A stretch of DNA of 9,181 nucleotides from SLFT01 sp964493075 (GCA_964493075.1 CAZBNU010000167.1:1-9181), one strand, 5' to 3'. Numbered from the stretch's first letter, positions 1 to 7,832 are shown. Numbers and translations: made by a program. Notes: a model not told the origin generated them from the sequence alone.

Positions 1-2
1 AG

Positions 3-65
3 TCTTTTTGCGCTGAAATGCTGAATATGCTTCCGGAAGGAAACAAAAAGGACAGGACCCCATGA
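3..65 (+). CDS. possible C-terminal tail of an upstream gene (partial)
   Basis: Reading frame 3 is open from the left edge of the window for 20 codons and ends in TGA at 63-65. The stop overlaps the ATG of the next gene at 62-64 in an ATGA arrangement, which is typical of translationally coupled genes in one operon. The visible tail ends in a charged, helix-like stretch (PEGNKKDRTP). No function can be read from 20 residues. The other two forward frames close early (stops at 14-16 and 22-24), so this is the only frame that could be a gene reaching the binding-protein start. An open stretch this short could be chance. Confidence 0.35.
   Translation, partial: SFCAEMLNMLPEGNKKDRTP
48..52 (+). 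promoter_or_regulatory. ribosome binding site for the substrate-binding protein
   Basis: AAGGA ends 9 nt before the ATG at 62; a second AGGA at 54-57 is only 4 nt away and is less likely to be used. The site supports the start at 62. Confidence 0.6.
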
Positions 66-1039
66 AAACAAACTTATTGATTATCTTAATGCTTGTTATG
101 TGCTGCGGATTTGCGGTTGCGGAAACGGCAGCCGTCCGCATCGGTGTGCTCACAGACGGCGAATCGGATTTTTGGAGCAGCATGAAAACTGCTATGGAAG
201 AAGCCGCCAAAGAACAGAACATAGAGATTGATTTCCAGATTCCAGAACCAGCCACCGCAGAACGGCAGAGCGCATTGGCCGCGGAAATGGTCGCCGCTGG
301 CGCGCTGGCGCTCGCCATAAGCCCGCTAGACGCGGAAATGCAGTTGGAACCGCTGAAGGAACTCGCCGAAAAGGTTCCCGTGGTTACTCTTGTCAAGGAT
401 GTGCCGGGAAGCAACCGTGCGGCGTTTATGGCCCGTGATGAAAAAGAAGCGGGTCGGTTGCTGGCGCAGGGGGTGCTAAGGAACCTTCCTCAAGGCATGA
501 AAGTGCTGGCCCTTTGCAAAGATGCGGAGGATGCAGGCTCCCAGGCACGTGTTGAAGGCATGAAAGAGGTTTTCAAGCCTGTAGCAACGATTCTCGATGG
601 TCCTGCAGCGGACAAAGGCGACCGCATGATCCTGAAAACAGCCGTTGAAGAGATTGTGACGTCGCGTCCAGAAATTGCGGCATTGATCGGCTTTGAAGCC
701 TATCACGGTCCCGCCATGATAAACGCCGTCAAGGCCGCCAACCGTGCCCGTATGATGCGTATCATCAGTTTTGGCACAACACCCGAAGTACTAGAAGCCC
801 TCAAAGAAGGTGTGGTTCATGCACTAGTCACCGATGACGCTGCGGGCTGGGGAGCGTTGTTGCAGCAGACATTATCTGCCCTTGCTCAGGGTGAAAAAGA
901 GGATATTCCCGAGGGTGGATTTATCACTGCACCGCTCAAACTCGAGCAAACGGAAGGCGCGATGTCAACAAAGGAAATGTTGAATGAAATGCAAAAACAA
1001 GTACCATGGGTTTCTGAAGTTACTCCAGCAACCCCCTGA
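62..1039 (+). CDS. periplasmic substrate-binding protein, sugar ABC transporter type (LacI-like fold)
   Basis: This 325-residue protein has a short N-terminal signal peptide: Lys at residue 2, a hydrophobic stretch, and an AVA/E type I cleavage site near residue 20. A CC pair at 14-15 does not form a proper lipobox. The rest follows the type 1 periplasmic binding fold of ribose/xylose-type binding proteins: IGVLTDG at 27-33 with FW at 37-38, AISPLDA at 85-91, PVVTL at 106-110, PGSNRAAF at 115-122, GFEAYHGPAM at 210-219, IISFGTTPEVLEALKEG at 234-250. Family members bind a small ligand and deliver it to an ABC permease or a sensor. Several residues usually involved in sugar contacts look changed (see findings), so the ligand is uncertain. 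The next gene begins inside its last 56 nt. No permease or ATPase gene lies in the window; they could be upstream. Confidence 0.9.
   Translation: MKTNLLIILMLVMCCGFAVAETAAVRIGVLTDGESDFWSSMKTAMEEAAKEQNIEIDFQIPEPATAERQSALAAEMVAAGALALAISPLDAEMQLEPLKELAEKVPVVTLVKDVPGSNRAAFMARDEKEAGRLLAQGVLRNLPQGMKVLALCKDAEDAGSQARVEGMKEVFKPVATILDGPAADKGDRMILKTAVEEIVTSRPEIAALIGFEAYHGPAMINAVKAANRARMMRIISFGTTPEVLEALKEGVVHALVTDDAAGWGALLQQTLSALAQGEKEDIPEGGFITAPLKLEQTEGAMSTKEMLNEMQKQVPWVSEVTPATP
970..975 (+). promoter_or_regulatory. ribosome binding site inside the binding-protein gene, for the downstream gene
   Basis: AAAGGA lies 8 nt before the ATG at 984, within the coding sequence of the upstream gene. A TGA in the downstream frame at 981-983 directly precedes that ATG, so no earlier start is possible. 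Together these favour 984 as the start. Confidence 0.6.
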
Positions 1040-3245
1040 TCCAGCCGCATTGGAACAGGCGGATCGGATAATCTTTTCGGCTGACGATCTGGAGCAATGG
1101 AAGACCGAAGACAACCCATTTGAAAAAGAATGGGGGGATGTGCCCGTGCGTAAACGGCGCACCGAAGACGGGCTTGCCCTCTTCGCCCATTTCGAGGATA
1201 TTCGCCGCATAGACAACCTGGACCGGAACGAATACCATTACTGGGCGCCGCTGTCTGTCACCCAGGAAAGCGACCCACGTTTCTCGGTGGATTGTATTCG
1301 CTATCCGGTGCTCGAAATTACCTACCGCTGCACCACTTCCCATGCTGTGCCTGCTTGTCAATGGGGCTATGACAATGGGCAACACCTGTTATTCCTCGAC
1401 CCAGAACGGGACTGGTGTACGGTTGCCATGCTCATCCCCTATCGCAGATTCCCTGCGATGTTGACCCGATTATCCCTACGACTGTATAGCTCGTGGCGAT
1501 CCACCGAGTCCATTGAAATCGCTTCGGTGGCATTCCGCTCCTTGTTGCCCAAAGAACAACAGGCTATTGAGGAAGCCAACGCATATATTGATACCGTGCC
1601 GCCCCCAAGACGGTACCCGGTTCTTGATTCGTTTCTTCCTTTTGGCGTGTCGATGAACGCCGCCACGGTGGAGCAACTCGCAAACGTATTGGACATTTCT
1701 TTCTTCGACTATTGGCGCCTCGCCCTTGAGGATATTGCCCGTCACCATCACAACTGCGTAGTGGTAGACGCTATGGATACCCTCAGCCACGAAAACCGGC
1801 GCGTGCTTTTTGACCTCGCAGAAAACTTTGGATTACGCCTCGTGCCAACATTCGATTGGTCCATGGACACCTTTGCAGAAGAGGGGGACACCCTGGTTGA
1901 AGAGCATATTGCGCCCTATGCGGATTCGCAGGCTGTGCTGGCATGGAATATTCAGAATGCGCCTCTGGGCCGACACCTCCGCGCCTTTCTGGATGCCCGC
2001 GATAAAGTAGCAGCCGTGGATAAGAACCATCCCCTGCTGATCCACACCCACCAGGCAGACACATTTCCGCTGTTTGCGCCTCATTTCGCCGCATCAGGCT
2101 TCTCCTACTTCAAATCGGGCGTGCCCTGGCAACTAGGCGACACAATGCGCACCCATCTGCCATTGCTGGGAGGACAACAATTCTGGGTAACTGCCCCTGC
2201 CTTTGTATATGCTTCCGACGCACCTGAATGGAATACCAGTCCCCAGATCAGGCTGATGCTGAACATGGCAATATCCAATGGCGCACGGGGATGGATAGCC
2301 CACACCTATCACAATATGCCTGTATGGGTAGACGGCCATTATGAACGGTCATTAACCGGCCCCTTCCTTACCTTCAGCGACCTATGGGCGGAACTCGGCA
2401 GCCGTGTAGAGCGTCTTTCTGTGCTTTCGCCGTTGTTTCTCAGTGCACAACCCACACCACCACCTGACGACATTCGAATTGAGACGAGCGTCAGCAAACA
2501 CCCCAAATCACACTTGCAATTCGACATGTGTCCGCTGTCTACTTTGTGGCTGAAGGGACCGGATTACTACTTGTTCTACATTATAAACAATGATACAGGA
2601 CAGGTGGCATCCGTAAATCTGACCATTCCAGAAAAACTGCCCGATGGCCTGGAGATATTTGACACCACCACCCTGGTGCGTGCACGCGCCTGGGAACCTA
2701 CAGGGCGGCAGCGCCATATAGAAATGTTTCCCGGACAAGGCCAACTCTTTGTTATTGCCGAACCCCATGTATGTGAAGCGTGGCGTGATGTGATTGCACA
2801 ACGTATTCTCGACGCGGACCGGCGCCAGGCACAAGTGGATATGGAACTGGCCCGCCAGTACAAGGTGAACATTGAGGATATTACCGAAACCATCTGTACA
2901 AGGGAGGAAAATGTCTCCATTGAAAGACTGATTCATGTGCACGAGGCGAGGGAACAACTTTTTAACCGTATTTACGCCACCCCTGAAATCTACGGGACAA
3001 GACAGATGCTGGTCAAAACAAGTTCCATTCTGTGCGGCTGTGATGAGGCGTTAAGCGCGATGCACAGCAGCGGGCGCGCCGACACAGCCCATGAACTGGG
3101 CGTGCGGGTGATGCCATTGGCTCAAAAACTCACCGCGTTGCGCATCAAACTTCGCAGAGGCCGTGGCGCAGACATCAAGGAAGACGCCCTGAAAATGACC
3201 CAGCAAAGCGAGGATATGCTGCGTGAAATATGGAATCGTCGTTAA
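984..3245 (+). CDS. glycoside-hydrolase-like TIM-barrel protein with C-terminal sandwich and helical domains
   Basis: This 753-residue protein has a multidomain layout. Residues about 40-185 look like a beta-rich, carbohydrate-binding-type domain (RLYSSWRSTESIEI at 166-179). Residues about 210-490 look like a GH5/GH42-like TIM barrel: a strand at NCVVVDAM 257-264, LRLVPTFDW at 284-292, VLAWNIQNAP at 318-327, NGARGWIAHTY at 432-442. Residues about 525-595 look like a small C-terminal beta-sandwich, and about 595-753 is helical. In many related barrels the stretch at 321-327 carries Asp-Glu-Pro with the acid/base Glu; here it reads N-A-P at 325-327, and no obvious nucleophile Glu is seen on the late strands. 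It may be a non-catalytic sugar-binding protein. There is no signal peptide, so it may be cytoplasmic. The gene overlaps the binding-protein gene by 56 nt and has its own AAAGGA site. The domain calls come from pattern reading; the exact GH family is not identified. Confidence 0.85.
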   Translation: MKCKNKYHGFLKLLQQPPDPAALEQADRIIFSADDLEQWKTEDNPFEKEWGDVPVRKRRTEDGLALFAHFEDIRRIDNLDRNEYHYWAPLSVTQESDPRFSVDCIRYPVLEITYRCTTSHAVPACQWGYDNGQHLLFLDPERDWCTVAMLIPYRRFPAMLTRLSLRLYSSWRSTESIEIASVAFRSLLPKEQQAIEEANAYIDTVPPPRRYPVLDSFLPFGVSMNAATVEQLANVLDISFFDYWRLALEDIARHHHNCVVVDAMDTLSHENRRVLFDLAENFGLRLVPTFDWSMDTFAEEGDTLVEEHIAPYADSQAVLAWNIQNAPLGRHLRAFLDARDKVAAVDKNHPLLIHTHQADTFPLFAPHFAASGFSYFKSGVPWQLGDTMRTHLPLLGGQQFWVTAPAFVYASDAPEWNTSPQIRLMLNMAISNGARGWIAHTYHNMPVWVDGHYERSLTGPFLTFSDLWAELGSRVERLSVLSPLFLSAQPTPPPDDIRIETSVSKHPKSHLQFDMCPLSTLWLKGPDYYLFYIINNDTGQVASVNLTIPEKLPDGLEIFDTTTLVRARAWEPTGRQRHIEMFPGQGQLFVIAEPHVCEAWRDVIAQRILDADRRQAQVDMELARQYKVNIEDITETICTREENVSIERLIHVHEAREQLFNRIYATPEIYGTRQMLVKTSSILCGCDEALSAMHSSGRADTAHELGVRVMPLAQKLTALRIKLRRGRGADIKEDALKMTQQSEDMLREIWNRR

Positions 3246-3327
3246 GATTATCACGATTAGTTTTGCAGCAGCGCTTCTGTACTGAGGCCGATTGTAAAAG
3301 CAGCAGTTGTAACCAAGGAATATGGGA
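3246..3327 (+). promoter_or_regulatory. intergenic leader of the TetR gene with a short direct repeat (possible operator)
   Basis: This 82-nt stretch separates the barrel gene from the repressor gene. GCAGCAG occurs at 3265-3271 and again at 3300-3306, and TTTTGCA (3261-3267) is nearly inverted by TGTAAAA (3293-3299, one mismatch). TetR proteins commonly bind near their own start, so an operator here is reasonable. The repeats are short and could be chance. I found no convincing -35/-10 pair and no terminator after the barrel gene, so read-through from upstream is possible. Confidence 0.2.
3315..3319 (+). promoter_or_regulatory. ribosome binding site deciding the TetR start
   Basis: AAGGA is 8 nt before the ATG at 3328 but only 2 nt before the ATG at 3322. 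Normal spacing favours 3328, which makes the protein two residues shorter than the longest open frame. Confidence 0.6.
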
Positions 3328-3915
3328 ATGAACAAACCTGTCATGAAAACGCTGGAAGCCCGAAAGCGCCAGGTATTGCTGGATACCGGACGGGCCCATA
3401 TGCTTGCACAGGGGATTTCCGCCTTTTCACTGGAGCAGGTAGTGAAAATGTCAGGGATTTCCAAACGCACAGCGTACAGATACTACGGGTCCTGCGATGG
3501 CTTTGTTGCTGCCCTTATTGCTTATGAAGGGGATGTCTGGCGTGAATGGTTTTTTGATGCAGTACGGGAACAAGCAGACACGCCGGCACAACGTCTCCTC
3601 GCATTTTTTCAAACCCTTGCTGATTGGTCCGTCTCGCCAGAGTATAGAGGTTGCCTCTTTGCCCAGGCATTATGTGGTGGCGCTTCCCTTTCCGAAGATG
3701 TCCATCGCGAAGCACGGCGGCAGGCAGATTATGTACATCAGTTCCTCATGACCCAGGCGCACAAGGTAGGCATCAACAATCCTGCATCTATTGCGGAAGC
3801 GCTTCTTTCCCCAACGTTGCTGCTGTTGAGTGGCGCCAGCAACACCATCAGCGAGAATCCAGGCGGTGCACTCGTAACTTTGGTTTACTCCCTCTTGCAA
3901 GATGTTGTGCGTTAG
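3328..3915 (+). CDS. TetR/AcrR-family transcriptional regulator
   Basis: The product is about 195 residues, the usual TetR length. Numbered from the alternative ATG at 3322, an N-terminal helix (RKRQVLLDTGRAHMLAQG, 14-31) is followed by the helix-turn-helix at about 34-57: SLEQVVKMSGISKRTAYRYYGS matches the family pattern, including the GISKRTAYRYY recognition helix. The C-terminal all-helical part (about 65-197) is the ligand-binding and dimerisation domain, with YRGCLFAQAL at 108-117 resembling the C-terminal domain of one common TetR subgroup. Such proteins are usually repressors released by a small ligand. The nearest targets are its own promoter and perhaps the sugar-type genes upstream on the same strand; the ligand cannot be inferred. 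It ends 32 nt before the converging stop of the minus-strand operon. Confidence 0.93.
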   Translation: MNKPVMKTLEARKRQVLLDTGRAHMLAQGISAFSLEQVVKMSGISKRTAYRYYGSCDGFVAALIAYEGDVWREWFFDAVREQADTPAQRLLAFFQTLADWSVSPEYRGCLFAQALCGGASLSEDVHREARRQADYVHQFLMTQAHKVGINNPASIAEALLSPTLLLLSGASNTISENPGGALVTLVYSLLQDVVR

Positions 3916-3947
3916 CGGTAGTATCCACACATCGGTTCGCCCGCTAC

Positions 3948-6900
3948 TCAACGCGCTTGCAGCCGCGCCTTCGGCAGTGTTGCCTGCGGGTGTGCCTCTG
4001 CGATTTCCTGCCAAATCTTACGGCAAAAGTCCGGCATATCAAGGCGCGCACAGGCTTCGTCCAGCAACTGTGCGGAACGGGGAGACTCCGGCGCTTTCAG
4101 CAATACTTTTCGGAACTGTTCGGCGGCAGCGCTGTTTTCGTTCCCTGCAAGAAAAACTTCGCCCAACAGGAAGACGTAGGTCATATTCTCTGAATCGAGG
4201 GAAGAAGCACCCTGAAGCACTGCAGAGGCACCGACGGTATTTCCTGATTCCATCAACGACTTTGCGATTGTCGCGAGATGGGCCGCCGCCTCGGACGCCA
4301 GATGGGGATTTGTGGCGGTCGCTTCCCTGACAAGTCCCAGCCCGGCATTTACCTTGCCTGTTCCACACCAGACGATGCCCTGAAGCAGATTCACTTCAGC
4401 ATTTTCCGGATGCTGCTGCGCCAGCGACGTGACAATACCGTCCGCCAGCATGATGTCCATAGCAATTAAGGCGAATCCATGGCGCAACGCAGGCAACACG
4501 GCCTCCGGCATTTCCGCAACGACCCCCGCCCAAAACGCTGCCCTGTCCTGGGGTTCCAACAGTACGTCAATGCGCCTTGCCGCCTCCAACGCGGGCGCAG
4601 AGGCAGCATCAATGCCAATTACCCGGCGGTACGCTGCCAGCGCATCAGATTCGTTGCCCTGCAGTTGATGCACCTCGCCTGTCTTCAACCAGGGGAATGG
4701 ATCATGGGGTGCATACCCGGCGGCGAGCCCATAAAAATGAAGCGCCTGTTCGATCGCCCCTTTCTCAAGAAGATGATTCCCTGCATTCTGACAGGTATAT
4801 GCCGCAAGCGCCTGGAGTGATTCTTCAGCCGATACGGCCTGAGAAATCATTGCAGTCCCAGCCTCAGCTTCACCGAGACAGGCGAGCACTCCGCCAAGCC
4901 GAAGGCTGGTTGTGCTTGATTGCCGTTCATGTTCAAGCGCATTCGAATAAGCGTTGCGTGCTTCTTCGTAGGTGCCTATCGCCTCGGCGGCCATGCCCCA
5001 GTGCAACTGAACAACACCGTTTTCAGAATGCTGTTCGGCAAGACGTTGCCAGGTTTCATACCGTTGCTGTTGATTGCCGGTTGTTGCAAACAGGTTGTCC
5101 AAACGCATCGCGATCAACTTGCAACTGGACACAGAAGCGAAAGCCCTCACAAAAACATCCAGCGCCTCTTCCGTCCTATCCCGTGCCACCAGTGCATCGC
5201 CCAAGGCAAGCCACCCGATCTCCGCTTCCGGGGAAAGTTCGATCGCTTCCCGTGCTACCGCCTCGGCTTTGACAGGATGGTTTTGTGCATTCAGCGTTTC
5301 CGCAGTATCCAGCAGTAGTTGCAGTGCAAGTGCTGCCTGTTCAGGATGTTTTTGTTTCACATGCTGATGCAACGCTACTCCTGCTTCGTTTCGGCCTGTG
5401 GCCATCTGCACGATACGCAACCGCAACGCCAATTCGGGCGTGTCGTATTGCTGTTCGTGCAGCGTATCAAAAACATTCGCCGCTTCCTCATAACGGCCTG
5501 CATCGGCAAGGGCGCAGCCATAATAAAAGATAGCACATGAAGGAGCATTTTCCGGGGCCGCCTGGGCACTCCAGAATTCAAGCCGCTCTTCTTCTGTTGC
5601 ATGTTCCAGAAGTATCCGTTGGAGCGCTGCCGCAGCGCTGTCACACGATTCCCGCTGCAATAGCGCGGTCAATTGCTCCCGCGCCCCAACAATATCGCCT
5701 GTGGCGGCCCGGGCTTCAGCAGCGCGAACAGGTACGAAATGATTTCCCGGCGCCAACCTTGCAGCAGCATCATAGAGCATACGGGCGAAATCGTGCTGCG
5801 CTTCTCCCACATAAAAGGTGGCGGCCTTTTCCAGACATTCTACAGCCAGGTGAGAGTGTTCGGGATGAGACGTCACAATCATACTGATTTTCTTGATCAT
5901 ATCTTCCAGATTGTGATCTTCCGGTGACGCGGCATAGTATTGCATGAGTGCTTCGGCGTTATCGGGATCACTTTTATACGCCATTGTATAGGCATGTTTC
6001 GCCGCTTCCCGATTGCCGGTTTTATCATAAACCGCCCCTAGTTGCAGCCGGGGCAATACGGCCTCGGAAACGGCTTCGCTAATCTCGCTCCAGAAAATAA
6101 TTGCTTCTTCGTTATTCATCAGGGAATTGACATTGTGTGCGGCATTTTCATTTTCGGGATACACTTTCAAAAGCGTGCGATACAGGTGCAACGCCGCATC
6201 ATTCTTGTGGCGCCTGCTGAAAGCGGCCGCAGCATCCAGCAATCGTTCAGGAGCAGTGTATGCCGCCAGCGCTTCCACGGCTTCAAAAGCCTTTTCCATC
6301 AACCCAAGTTGTCCCTGACGTTCACACGCCATGCCGATATCCAGAAGCAGATTTGTTTTATCGGCAGCGGGAATTGCGCCAGCATTCCTATTGTCCAATA
6401 CCCCTTCCAGCGCTTCCTGCAATAAATTCAGCTGTAACAGTTTTTGTGAAAGGTGAAGTCGATAGGTTGCATCCGTAGAGAGCAGCTGTGCCGTGCAATA
6501 AAAAAATACGGCATCCTCTTCTCGCCCCATCCGTTCTGCAGATTCACCCATGGTTCCAATCCCCACAGGATCGTTTTCTACCAGATAATACTGTAGCGGA
6601 TCTGGCGTAAAACTAACACGCTGATACAAGGGAAGAAACTCACCGGAAAGGGTTGTCGTCAGATGCAACAGAAAACGGATGTCTGACACATCGGTCACTT
6701 GACAAATCTGTATCACGGAATCAGCATAGTCTTCGGGCACGCCTATGCCCACAAACGCATTGCGCGCCGTCACCTGGTCATCCGGCATATAGATTTCGTA
6801 AACGGGGAAATAATGGCGTACTGCACCCTGATCTGGTGTCACGGCGGGCAAATGCACCACCTGAGAAAAATCGTTCCAAGCGCCTTTGGAGGTATACCGT

Positions 6901-7832
6901 ATATACAGCCATTCCGGCATCTTTGAGGAATCTAACTCCACCATCATTAGACGCGCACGGGTATCCCACATAAGCGGTTTGGGCGAAAAGTGCTCCATCA
7001 ACCGCGCCAGGCATATCGCTAACGCTTGCAACTCTGTCAGCCCGTCAGGAACCATTTCGGTTGACGTCAGTTTTTCCGAGTCTGTGTCCAGAGAAAACAA
7101 TGCCCAACCATGTGTCGTTGTCTTCACCGTATTTACAGACATAACTGGCGCTGCAATGATTGGGTCAATAACTGCCTTTGCCTTATGTCTTTGATACAAG
7201 TGCAGTATCTCCAGCGGGGCGATAACAAGAATTGCAGCAAACAGTATAAACACAAGCATGTGGAAGAGCGCCGTCCTCCAAGCGGTTGGCGGAGTTAAAT
7301 CACTGTTGCCTCTTTGAAACCGTACTACATTGAAACCGGTATTCGCCAAAAACCCCATCACCCAAAACGGGATAAACGCCAGATGAAATGCGTGCCGAAA
7401 TTCACATTGAAGACCCACGTAGCCAAACACGTAGACCACAAAAATGATCAGGCCCAAACCAGCGATTACACTGCGTGCGCCAATAATCAGGAGTACCAGC
7501 AGACCAAGCAGCAATCCGGAACAATGCATAAATGCTGCGAATCTTAGATGAACGGCCTCGAGACCATGCAAGGCTGGCGGCAGTTGCGTGAACCAGGGTG
7601 TGTAGGCATCGGCATAACGCAAGGAACGCAATACGGAAGCGTAGCCACGGGTCAGTATATCCGCCGGGAAATGGATACCCATATCCAGCAGCCACTGGCG
7701 GCCCGCCGCTTCCGCGCCCGGACTGTTATATTCAAAATGCGCGTCAGGTGCATCGTTGACCCGGCGGTGATAATCATATAACATGGCAAAGACGTAGTTA
7801 TCATGGCCGGAAGCCAGAGGCGCATAGGCCGC
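3948..7832 (-). CDS. large membrane-anchored TPR-array protein, main part (5' end lost in assembly gap)
   Basis: The frame is open from the gap edge (7832) to TGA at 3950-3948, 1294 codons. The first in-frame Met after the gap is at 7784, but 16 earlier codons fit the same protein, so 7784 is probably not a real start. Numbering from 7784, residues 1-80 form a polar, probably extracytoplasmic stretch. Four membrane segments follow at about 82-102, 104-124, 131-150 and 171-194, with an Arg-bearing loop (VRFQRG...WR) at 154-170 suggesting the cytoplasmic side. Residues about 200-395 look beta-rich. From about 398 to the end runs an array of TPR-like helix pairs arranged as long modules (see repeat entry). 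TPR arrays bind protein partners; I recognise no enzyme active site. Counting the segment before the gap, the array would lie outside the cytoplasm, on the same side as the coupled SGNH hydrolase, provided the gap hides an even number of further segments (or none). No named family was recognised. Confidence 0.88.
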   Translation of the reverse strand, partial: AAYAPLASGHDNYVFAMLYDYHRRVNDAPDAHFEYNSPGAEAAGRQWLLDMGIHFPADILTRGYASVLRSLRYADAYTPWFTQLPPALHGLEAVHLRFAAFMHCSGLLLGLLVLLIIGARSVIAGLGLIIFVVYVFGYVGLQCEFRHAFHLAFIPFWVMGFLANTGFNVVRFQRGNSDLTPPTAWRTALFHMLVFILFAAILVIAPLEILHLYQRHKAKAVIDPIIAAPVMSVNTVKTTTHGWALFSLDTDSEKLTSTEMVPDGLTELQALAICLARLMEHFSPKPLMWDTRARLMMVELDSSKMPEWLYIRYTSKGAWNDFSQVVHLPAVTPDQGAVRHYFPVYEIYMPDDQVTARNAFVGIGVPEDYADSVIQICQVTDVSDIRFLLHLTTTLSGEFLPLYQRVSFTPDPLQYYLVENDPVGIGTMGESAERMGREEDAVFFYCTAQLLSTDATYRLHLSQKLLQLNLLQEALEGVLDNRNAGAIPAADKTNLLLDIGMACERQGQLGLMEKAFEAVEALAAYTAPERLLDAAAAFSRRHKNDAALHLYRTLLKVYPENENAAHNVNSLMNNEEAIIFWSEISEAVSEAVLPRLQLGAVYDKTGNREAAKHAYTMAYKSDPDNAEALMQYYAASPEDHNLEDMIKKISMIVTSHPEHSHLAVECLEKAATFYVGEAQHDFARMLYDAAARLAPGNHFVPVRAAEARAATGDIVGAREQLTALLQRESCDSAAAALQRILLEHATEEERLEFWSAQAAPENAPSCAIFYYGCALADAGRYEEAANVFDTLHEQQYDTPELALRLRIVQMATGRNEAGVALHQHVKQKHPEQAALALQLLLDTAETLNAQNHPVKAEAVAREAIELSPEAEIGWLALGDALVARDRTEEALDVFVRAFASVSSCKLIAMRLDNLFATTGNQQQRYETWQRLAEQHSENGVVQLHWGMAAEAIGTYEEARNAYSNALEHERQSSTTSLRLGGVLACLGEAEAGTAMISQAVSAEESLQALAAYTCQNAGNHLLEKGAIEQALHFYGLAAGYAPHDPFPWLKTGEVHQLQGNESDALAAYRRVIGIDAASAPALEAARRIDVLLEPQDRAAFWAGVVAEMPEAVLPALRHGFALIAMDIMLADGIVTSLAQQHPENAEVNLLQGIVWCGTGKVNAGLGLVREATATNPHLASEAAAHLATIAKSLMESGNTVGASAVLQGASSLDSENMTYVFLLGEVFLAGNENSAAAEQFRKVLLKAPESPRSAQLLDEACARLDMPDFCRKIWQEIAEAHPQATLPKARLQAR
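4014..6593 (-). repeat. protein-level tandem array of about 173-residue TPR modules
   Basis: Within the large membrane protein, Trp codons at 6090-6092, 5571-5573, 5049-5051, 4530-4532 and 4011-4013 mark equivalent positions (residues 565, 738, 912, 1085, 1258 counted from 7784). Spacings are 173, 174, 173 and 173 residues. In the first four copies a Gly lies exactly 18 residues after the Trp (583, 756, 930, 1103). Each module also ends with a similar LG(E/D)-type helix pair and a stretch leading to FW, TW or IW. A slightly shorter, more diverged module precedes the first Trp (about residues 398-564, Gly 413). The similarity is visible in protein but weak in DNA, so the duplications are old. 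Confidence 0.75.

Noticed and set aside
30..39. Perfect 10-bp palindrome CTTCCGGAAG before the binding-protein gene
   Set aside because: It is short, lies within the possible upstream coding tail, and has no promoter next to it; a palindrome of this size is expected by chance in a window of this length.
62..130. Lipoprotein signal on the binding protein (CC at residues 14-15)
   Set aside because: The residues before the Cys (LVM) do not fit a lipobox, and AVA/E at 18-21 is a normal type I cleavage site.
3916..3947. TAGCGG (3913-3918) and CCGCTA (3941-3946) as a shared terminator between converging genes
   Set aside because: The stem is only 6 bp with a loop of 22 nt and no T-run follows on either strand, so it is not a convincing intrinsic terminator.
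3651..4193. 180-codon plus-strand open frame bridging the TetR gene end and the TPR gene end
   Set aside because: It overlaps two well-supported genes and its sequence is a low-logic Arg/Cys/Ser-rich translation; it is a chance frame across the convergent junction.
4577..5272. 231-codon open frame on the plus strand inside the large minus-strand gene
   Set aside because: It is antisense to the TPR array, has a Pro/Arg/Gln/His-rich composition typical of shadow frames, and shows no domain or start signal. The minus-strand frame explains the region.
7801..7832. Continuation of the 8106 frame past the gap into a short tail (GLCASGFRP, then stop)
   Set aside because: The frame across 100 placeholder N is meaningless. 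The other frame on that side is open and joins the large protein.
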